From Streptosporangium violaceochromogenes (lineage in GTDB: Bacteria; Actinomycetota; Actinomycetes; Streptosporangiales; Streptosporangiaceae): a stretch of DNA of 64,000 nt. This document shows positions 59,025-64,000 of the stretch, in pieces (the first letter of the stretch is position 1; the number at the start of each line of letters is the position of its first letter). The notes under the pieces are model-generated. The model searched no databases and was not told where the DNA came from. It saw only the letters and a list, made by a program, of their open reading frames with translations. Position numbers and translations under genes: made by a program. The stretch is taken from NCBI RefSeq assembly GCF_014654615.1, contig NZ_BNBB01000024.1, forward strand, positions 24,235-88,234, read 5' to 3'.

Positions 59025-60182
59025 ATGGACGACCTCCTGCGCACCGACGACACGCTCTCCGACGAGCAACGTCTCATCCGTGACACCGTGAAGGAATTCG
59101 TCGCCGACAAGGTGCTCCCCCACGTGGGCGAGTGGTTCGAGGACGCTGTCTTCCCCGCCCGTGAGCTCAGCCCCCTGCTCGGCTCACTCGGCGTACTGGG
59201 CATGCACCTGGAGGGGTACGGCTGCGCGGGCCTGGACGCCGTCTCCTACGGCGTCGCCTGCCGTGAGCTGGAGGCCGGGGACTCGGGGCTGCGGTCGTTC
59301 GTCTCGGTGCAGGGCTCGCTCGCCATGTTCCCGATCTGGAAGTACGGCTCCGCGGAACAGAAGGAGGAGTGGCTGCCCCGGATGGCCTCGGGGGAGGCCA
59401 TCGGCTGCTTCGGCCTGACCGAACCCGACCACGGCTCCGACCCCGCCACCATGCGCACCCATGCCAAGCAGGACCCCTCCGGGGACTGGATCCTCAACGG
59501 CTCCAAGATGTGGATCACCAACGGCTCCATCTCCGACGTCGCCGTGGTCTGGGCGCAGACCGAGGACGGTGTCCGCGGCTTCGTGGTTCCCGCCGGCACC
59601 CCCGGCTTCACCGCCCCGGAGATCCACAAGAAGATGTCGCTGCGGGCATCGGTCACCTCGTCCCTGTACTTCGACGACGTCCGCCTTCCGGCGTCGGCCG
59701 TACTGCCCGGCGTCCGGGGCCTGAAGGGGCCGCTGTCGTGCCTGACGGAGGCGCGCTTCGGCATCCTGTGGGGCGTCGTGGGCGCCGCCCGCGACTGCCT
59801 GGAGACCGCCGTCGACTACTCCACGTCCCGGGTCCAGTTCGGCAAGCCCATCGGCGCCTTCCAGCTCACCCAGGAGAAGCTCGCCTGGATGTACGTCGGC
59901 CTGGGCCAGTCACAGCTCACCGCCCTGCACCTGGGCCGCCTCAAGGACGCCGGGGCCCTCACCCCCCGCCAGGTCAGCTTCGGCAAGCTCGCCAACGTCC
60001 GCGCCGCCCTGGACATCGCCCGCCAGGCACGCTCGATCCTCGCGGGCAACGGCATCACCCTGGAGTATCCGGTGATCCGCCACATGAACAACCTGGAGAG
60101 CGTGCTGACCTACGAGGGCACCCAGGAGATTCACACCCTGGTCCTCGGCGAGGCCCTGACCGGCCTGCCGGCCTACCGCTGA
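59025..60182 (+). CDS. Acyl-CoA dehydrogenase of the glutaryl-CoA dehydrogenase type
   Basis: This encodes 385 residues; ATG 59025 with GAGAGGAAACCCC upstream. FGLTEPDHGSDPATMRTHAK and LNGSKMWITNGSISDVAVVWA are very close to glutaryl-CoA dehydrogenases. The FAD-binding RVQFGKPIGAFQL and the catalytic Glu in YEGTQEIHTLVLG are present. It would oxidise and decarboxylate glutaryl-CoA to crotonyl-CoA in lysine and tryptophan breakdown. The exact substrate rests on motif likeness. Confidence 0.88.
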   Translation: MDDLLRTDDTLSDEQRLIRDTVKEFVADKVLPHVGEWFEDAVFPARELSPLLGSLGVLGMHLEGYGCAGLDAVSYGVACRELEAGDSGLRSFVSVQGSLAMFPIWKYGSAEQKEEWLPRMASGEAIGCFGLTEPDHGSDPATMRTHAKQDPSGDWILNGSKMWITNGSISDVAVVWAQTEDGVRGFVVPAGTPGFTAPEIHKKMSLRASVTSSLYFDDVRLPASAVLPGVRGLKGPLSCLTEARFGILWGVVGAARDCLETAVDYSTSRVQFGKPIGAFQLTQEKLAWMYVGLGQSQLTALHLGRLKDAGALTPRQVSFGKLANVRAALDIARQARSILAGNGITLEYPVIRHMNNLESVLTYEGTQEIHTLVLGEALTGLPAYR

Positions 60183-60208
60183 GCCGCCGGCCCCGGCTGT
60201 CGTCCGCT

Positions 60209-60238
60209 GCCCGGCCCTCGGCGAAACGCCGGCCGGGC
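60209..60238 (+). terminator. Terminator after the acyl-CoA dehydrogenase gene
   Basis: GCCCGGCC-CTC-GGCG-AAA-CGCC-GGCCGGGC forms a 12-bp stem with a 3-base bulge at 60217-60219. It starts 26 bases after the stop. Confidence 0.75.
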
Positions 60239-60368
60239 ACCGCGGCGTCGACCACCTTGGCGGGTCAGGCGCTCCGGTGGGGCGCCTGACCGGCACCGGC
60301 CGGCGACGTGCCGGACGGCACCGCCACGGGCGCGGGGGACGGCCCGCCGTCGGAGAACGGACTCAGCC

Positions 60369-61040
60369 CTACCAGAGGCGCGGGGGCGCCCCTCCGGGGT
60401 CCAGGACGCCTCCCGGGCGGCGTCGCACCGCAGGCCGCTGCGGCAGGCCGCTGGGGTGCCAGCCGGGCGCCTGGGCCGCCCTGTCCAGCTCACGGCGCCA
60501 GGAGACACCCCGCGTCATGTAGAAGCGGAACAGCTCGGCGGTGGCGCGGGCGTCGACCAGTGCGGCGTGGGCGCCGGAGAGCGGGATGCCCGCCCGCTCG
60601 CAGCAGGCCGCGAGCGTTCGCTTCTCCCCCGGGATGAGGCCGGAGGCGAGCCGCTGCGTGCACAGGGACTCGGTCAGCCAGTGGCTGCCGGGCAGGACCC
60701 GCAGGAAACGCAGATCGAAAGAGGTGTTGTGCGCCACCAGCACGCGCCCGGCGACCCTCCGCCAGACCTCGTCGAGCACCTCCTCGATCACGGGGGCGTC
60801 CGCGACCATGGCATCGGTGATCCCGTGGACGTGCACGGCCCCGGTGCGGCGGCGGGGATTGATCAGCGAATGCCACTCGTCGACGGTCTCCCCCGCGCTG
60901 TCCAAGGAGACAAGGGCGATCTCGCAGATCCGGTCTCCCTTGGCCGGGGAGAAACCCGTGGTCTCCAGGTCAACAACGACATACCCCTCCTGGGAAGACA
61001 GGCGGGTGGCACCGGCGGGCTCAAGCCCCGAGCTCGTCAT
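60369..61040 (-). CDS. DEDDh 3'-5' exonuclease (DnaQ-like)
   Basis: This encodes 223 residues from ATG 61040 (an in-frame alternative lies at 61049). It has YVVVDLETTGFSP (first D and E), HNTSFDLRFLR (second D), and GAHAALVDARATAELF (H and third D), so all catalytic residues are in place. The Arg/Pro tail is unstructured. It is a stand-alone exonuclease, not the replicative epsilon subunit, which would be expected with other partners. It likely trims DNA or RNA ends in repair. Confidence 0.9.
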   Translation of the reverse strand: MTSSGLEPAGATRLSSQEGYVVVDLETTGFSPAKGDRICEIALVSLDSAGETVDEWHSLINPRRRTGAVHVHGITDAMVADAPVIEEVLDEVWRRVAGRVLVAHNTSFDLRFLRVLPGSHWLTESLCTQRLASGLIPGEKRTLAACCERAGIPLSGAHAALVDARATAELFRFYMTRGVSWRRELDRAAQAPGWHPSGLPQRPAVRRRPGGVLDPGGAPPRLW

Positions 61041-61156
61041 GAGAGCCACTGTACGAGCCGTCTCCCCTTCTCACGTACGATTCGGCCAACGGGTAGCCGT
61101 GCACGAGCCTGACAACGGGCGTTAGTGGACACTATCCTCGGTACGCTGTCTTCAGC

Positions 61157-61232
61157 GGGGCGTTAGCTCAATGGTTAGAGCTGCGGACTTTTAATCCGTA
61201 GGTTCTGGGTTCGAGTCCCAGGCGCCCTACCA
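61157..61232 (+). tRNA. tRNA-Lys (TTT), insertion site of the integrative element
   Basis: This is a 73-base cloverleaf plus encoded CCA (61230-61232): acceptor GGGGCGT/GCGCCCT with a G-U first pair and discriminator A, D-arm GCTCAATGGTTAGAGC, anticodon loop CTTTTAA, T-arm CTGGGTTCGAGTCCCAG. An integrase gene begins 105 bases downstream and reads toward it, so its 3' part is very probably the attachment site. Confidence 0.95.
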
Positions 61233-61294
61233 GCAGAAACAACCGCTGTTAATCTTTCGTGGAGGGTGCTTACAGCCACCTTCTACAGCCAAGA

Positions 61295-61320
61295 GGCCGG
61301 ACCCCACCAGGAGTCCGGCC
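61295..61320 (-). terminator. Terminator of the int operon
   Basis: GGCCGGAC (61295-61302) and GTCCGGCC (61313-61320) enclose a 10-base loop, just past the int stop and within the att-proximal region. Confidence 0.7.
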
Positions 61321-61337
61321 CTTCGCGCTTCCCGTGA

Positions 61338-62480
61338 TCACCCGAACAGCTTCCTGGCGACCGCGTCCACAGCCGCTCGTTCGATGTCCGGAAGCACGTG
61401 CGTGTAGGTGTTCATGGTCAGCCCGATCTGACTGTGGCCGAGCGTCTTCATCACGGTCCGGGGCGAGGCCCCCGAGGCGAGCAGGAACGAGGCGCAAGCA
61501 TGGCGAAGGTCATGAAGCCTCAGCCAGTCGAGTCCCGCTCTCTTCCGGACGGCCCGCCACCGGGTGCTGAGATTGCCAGGCTCGATGGGGGTGCCGATCG
61601 TGGAGGGGAAGACAAGGCCGAGGTTCTGCCACCGCTTGCCCGCCGCGAGCTGTTCGGCCGCCTGAGCCCGCTTGTGCTTGCGCAGCGCCGCCAAAGTCGG
61701 TTCCGGGGTGGGAACGACTCGGCGAGACCGGTCCGTCTTGGGGTCGACGAACCGAAGGGCCCCGTCCGCCCGCTGGAGCGTCTGCCGTACGGCGAGCAGG
61801 CCGCCGGCGAAGTCGATGTCATCCCAGCGGAGTCCGAGAAGTTCCCCGCGTCGCAGGCCGAGAGTCAGCGCGCAGATCCAGAAGGCTTCGAGCCGATCAC
61901 CTTCGATCACGACAAGTAGCCGCTTGGCCTCCTCAATCGTGAGCGCCCTGACCTCCTCTCTGCGCACGGACGGAGGCTTGACCAGCTTGGCGACGTTGCG
62001 ATGTACCAGTTCCTCCCGCTCGGCGTCGGCGAGCGCGTTCCGGATCAGCCCGTGGACCTGCTTGACGGTGGCGGCCGAGAGGCCCGATTCGGCCTTCGCC
62101 TCGATGAGTCGCCGGACGTCGGTGGGGGCGAGCTTGTCGAGCTGCTTACGGCCGAGCGCGGGCTTGACGTGATCCTTGATCAGTTGCCGGTAGCCCCGCA
62201 GGGTCAACGGCCGAGTGCCCTGCCGCCGCTTCATCTCGATCCATTCGTCGAGCCAGTCGGCGAACTTGCGAGGCTTGGCCGCGAGGTTCTGTCCTTTACG
62301 CCGGGCATCCCGGAGTTCAGCGAGTTTGTCGAGGGCCTCCCGCTCCGTGTGGCCATAGACGGTCCGGCGGTTGCGCTTCCCGTCGATGAAACCGAGATCG
62401 ATCACACCGGCCCAGAGCCCGTCCTTGCGCTGGTGAACCGAGCCTTCCCCCTGGGGACGACGCTTCCGACCGCTGGTCAT
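61338..62480 (-). CDS. int: Site-specific tyrosine recombinase (integrase)
   Basis: This encodes 380 residues. The N-terminal arm-binding domain (GLWAGVIDLGFIDGKRNRRTVYGHTEREALDKL) and SAM-like core-binding domain (TLRGYRQLIKDHVKPALGRKQLDKL) precede the catalytic domain. The latter has LGLRRGELLGLRWDDID (Arg I), LHDLRHACASFLL (HxxR) and LGHSQIGLTMNTYTHV (His/Trp position and the nucleophilic Tyr). It integrates and, with Xis, excises the element at tRNA-Lys. ATG 62480 overlaps the xis stop. Confidence 0.96.
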   Translation of the reverse strand: MTSGRKRRPQGEGSVHQRKDGLWAGVIDLGFIDGKRNRRTVYGHTEREALDKLAELRDARRKGQNLAAKPRKFADWLDEWIEMKRRQGTRPLTLRGYRQLIKDHVKPALGRKQLDKLAPTDVRRLIEAKAESGLSAATVKQVHGLIRNALADAEREELVHRNVAKLVKPPSVRREEVRALTIEEAKRLLVVIEGDRLEAFWICALTLGLRRGELLGLRWDDIDFAGGLLAVRQTLQRADGALRFVDPKTDRSRRVVPTPEPTLAALRKHKRAQAAEQLAAGKRWQNLGLVFPSTIGTPIEPGNLSTRWRAVRKRAGLDWLRLHDLRHACASFLLASGASPRTVMKTLGHSQIGLTMNTYTHVLPDIERAAVDAVARKLFG

Positions 62481-62665
62481 GCTGCCTCCTGCTCGATTGC
62501 CGAAACGAAAGCGGTCAGTGCCTCAACGGGGATACGCCGCGAACGACCGATCTTGACCGAACGCAGTTCCCCGGAGGCCATCAGCTCGTAGATCTTGGTC
62601 TTGCCGATCCCGAGCATCCGAGATGCCTCAGGAGCGGAGACGAGAAGTTTGCCGCCGATGGTCAT
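62477..62665 (-). CDS. xis: Excisionase (MerR-like HTH)
   Basis: This encodes 62 residues and is a single winged HTH (VSAPEASRMLGIGKTKIYELMASGELRSVKIGRSRRIPVEALTAFV) of the excisionase type. It overlaps rep and int by 4 bases each. It directs Int toward excision by bending DNA at the att site. Confidence 0.92.
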   Translation of the reverse strand: MTIGGKLLVSAPEASRMLGIGKTKIYELMASGELRSVKIGRSRRIPVEALTAFVSAIEQEAA

Positions 62666-64000
62666 GCCGCCTCCCTCGGTGCCGCAGTTGCCGAAAGGTT
62701 GGTGAGGGGTCTGCCGTCTGCTCTGGCCCGTAGTTCGTCGAGGCGGGCTCTGGTGTGGTGGCGGTTGGCCACGCCGCGCAGCAGCCGCACCGGCAGCGGG
62801 GTCCGAGTCGGGTCCTTGGGCGAGACCGGCCGCCAGACGTACCGGTGCGGGTCGGTGACGGTGTCATCGCCGGGCAGGCCGAGCGCATCCAGCACCCAGG
62901 CCCGGCGGTCCTGCTTGTGGTCGCGGAGGGTCTTGTTGGACCACTTGCGGGAGACCAGGACGCGGCGTCCGGCGTAGCCGAGGTGTTCAGCCTTATGCCC
63001 CTTGCCCCGGCACCGGCCCGGGATCATGCCCGGTTTGGCGCCCTTGGGCTGGATGCCGTACCGCAGCCAGTTGGCGCAGGCCGGGGAGCAGGGTTCGTAG
63101 CGCAGCGCCTCGATCAGTCGGGCGGCGTGGTCCCGGCGGGCCCGGTTGATCGCCGCGCGAGCCGGACCGGCCTCCTCTTCTTCCTGGTCGTCTTCGCCTG
63201 GGTCGAGGTCGAGGGTCTCGCCGAGGCTCTTGGTGAGGTACTTGGTCAGGTAGCCGATGCGCCTGTGGGCGTCCGGGGAGCCGGCGATGACGCCTTGGAC
63301 GTCGACCTGGGCGCCGAAGCGCACCACGTGCAGGGGTTCGGCCGCCTGGTCCTGGTCGAGCCGGTTGAGCGCCTGATCCCAGGTAGGCAACAACTCGCCC
63401 GTGGCGGGGTCGAGGTAGTCGCCGCTCTGCCCATCCGCGTACGGCTCCACGCTTTCGGCCCGTTCGACCCAGACCGGCAGGTGCTCGCCCTCGAACCTCA
63501 CCTCATCCACCTGGGGCCACCACACCTGGTGATACGTGGCGGCGGCGATCTGCTTGATCTCGGCGCGGGGCAGGGTGCCGCGGATCGCCATGTGCAGATG
63601 CGGCGCGAACCTCTTCTGCGGCTCTACGGTGGCGAAGTACTGCACGTCATACCCGGCGACCCGGCGGAGGTTCTGCACGAACCGGTCCACCAGCTTGGAG
63701 AAGTGCAGGGCGTCGCGGGCCGCCGCCGCGTAGTCGTAGGTCGCCGGGTCGACCGGCACTCCCTGACCGGGACGGATCTTCCCGTAGGACGGCAAGGTCA
63801 GGGTGATGAACAGCGACGGCCGGAACACCTTGCCGTCCGGAGTGACGAAGGTGCGCCCGAGCGTGGTGTTCTGCCGGGAACGACGGGGCAGGTCCGGGGC
63901 GTCCTGCCGCCGGCGGGTGGAGCGAGAACGTCGAGGCGCGGTCCGGCCGCCGACGACATTGCCGCGCATCCCGGCGGCGTTGATCTCCGCGTCGATGCCC
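62662..64000 (-). CDS. RepSA-like replication initiator (N-terminus beyond window)
   Basis: At least 435 residues are visible from the ATG at 63969. The frame is still open at the window end (…GIDAEINAAG before that Met), so the true start probably lies outside. The HUH-type motif is APHLHMAIRG (HxH), preceded by LFITLTLPSYG and followed by IAAATYHQVWWP. A C-terminal CSPACANWLRYGIQPKG and CRGKGHKAEHLGYAGRRVLVSRKWS match RepSA-type proteins of AICEs, which start rolling-circle replication after excision. An acidic insert EEDDQEEEE-like lies near residue 265. Confidence 0.88.
   Translation of the reverse strand, partial: GIDAEINAAGMRGNVVGGRTAPRRSRSTRRRQDAPDLPRRSRQNTTLGRTFVTPDGKVFRPSLFITLTLPSYGKIRPGQGVPVDPATYDYAAAARDALHFSKLVDRFVQNLRRVAGYDVQYFATVEPQKRFAPHLHMAIRGTLPRAEIKQIAAATYHQVWWPQVDEVRFEGEHLPVWVERAESVEPYADGQSGDYLDPATGELLPTWDQALNRLDQDQAAEPLHVVRFGAQVDVQGVIAGSPDAHRRIGYLTKYLTKSLGETLDLDPGEDDQEEEEAGPARAAINRARRDHAARLIEALRYEPCSPACANWLRYGIQPKGAKPGMIPGRCRGKGHKAEHLGYAGRRVLVSRKWSNKTLRDHKQDRRAWVLDALGLPGDDTVTDPHRYVWRPVSPKDPTRTPLPVRLLRGVANRHHTRARLDELRARADGRPLTNLSATAAPREAA

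Larger units (their letters stand above)
61233..64000 (-). mobile_element. End of an actinomycete integrative and conjugative element (AICE)
   Basis: int, xis and a RepSA-like rep gene lie in a row on the - strand directly after tRNA-Lys, overlapping by 4 bases each. This is the recombination-replication module of pSAM2-type AICEs. The rest of the element, with transfer genes and the second att copy, lies beyond position 64000. Confidence 0.9.

Noticed and set aside
1..64000. CRISPR arrays
   Set aside because: I saw no regularly spaced direct repeats with unique spacers; the repeats found are coding or polypurine tandem units.

Overview
This is a high-GC actinobacterial chromosome segment. 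Most genes start with ATG or GTG, a few with TTG, many neighbours overlap by 4 bases, and the intergenic DNA is full of long GC-rich hairpins. BldC, a valine dehydrogenase, the purS/Q/L, purF and purM genes, DUF3073, FurA-KatG and an integrative element of the actinomycete (pSAM2-like) type point to a filamentous, sporulating actinomycete. The order purF-purM-DUF3073-vdh-hypothetical-bldC matches the layout I recall from Streptomyces. Single features look more like Streptosporangiales than Streptomyces, but I cannot prove the genus from sequence alone.

Layout. 1-2400 is an accessory patch: two small paired proteins, a BldC paralogue and a stand-alone, degenerate MobF/TrwC-like relaxase domain. 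2548-5441 is a MarR-type regulator divergent from a three-gene ABC-2 exporter. 5521-9596 is a four-gene operon: NrtR-like Nudix regulator, J-domain plus degenerate-kinase protein, VWA protein and adenylosuccinate-synthetase paralogue. It is the best candidate in the window for an undescribed system. 10464-10754 encodes an exported peptide with 10 Cys and 9 Trp. 11086-14605 is a 2-oxoacid dehydrogenase (E1 alpha, E1 beta, E2) operon. 14899-29555 is the purine/valine/bldC neighbourhood, interrupted by a PhoX phosphatase, a sterol-carrier-family protein and a proline-rich DUF4190 protein.

29826-47255 is mixed housekeeping: TetR and LacI regulators, a cell-wall amidase, a copper-chaperone-like protein, pyrD, a PAP2 phosphatase, signal peptidase I, a universal stress protein, a GH15 enzyme and an ECF sigma factor coupled to an O6-alkylguanine-DNA methyltransferase. 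It ends with a membrane cytochrome/NuoF-ferredoxin redox module. 47521-53542 holds an orphan response regulator, furA-katG and a drug exporter. 54381-61040 holds a Phe-Asp-Glu tRNA cluster, a metallophosphoesterase, a small metallopeptidase, an MFS transporter, a PspC protein, a glutaryl-CoA-type dehydrogenase and a DEDDh exonuclease.

61157-64000 is a tRNA-Lys gene followed by int, xis and the start of a RepSA-like gene. This is one end of an actinomycete integrative and conjugative element (AICE) inserted at the tRNA; the rest lies beyond the window.

How genes work together. purS, purQ and purL form the FGAM synthase; purF and purM supply the first and fifth steps of the same pathway. The 2-oxoacid dehydrogenase could oxidise the keto acids made by valine dehydrogenase, although pyruvate is an equally possible substrate. 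FurA probably controls itself and katG through the AT-rich palindrome at 49175-49198.
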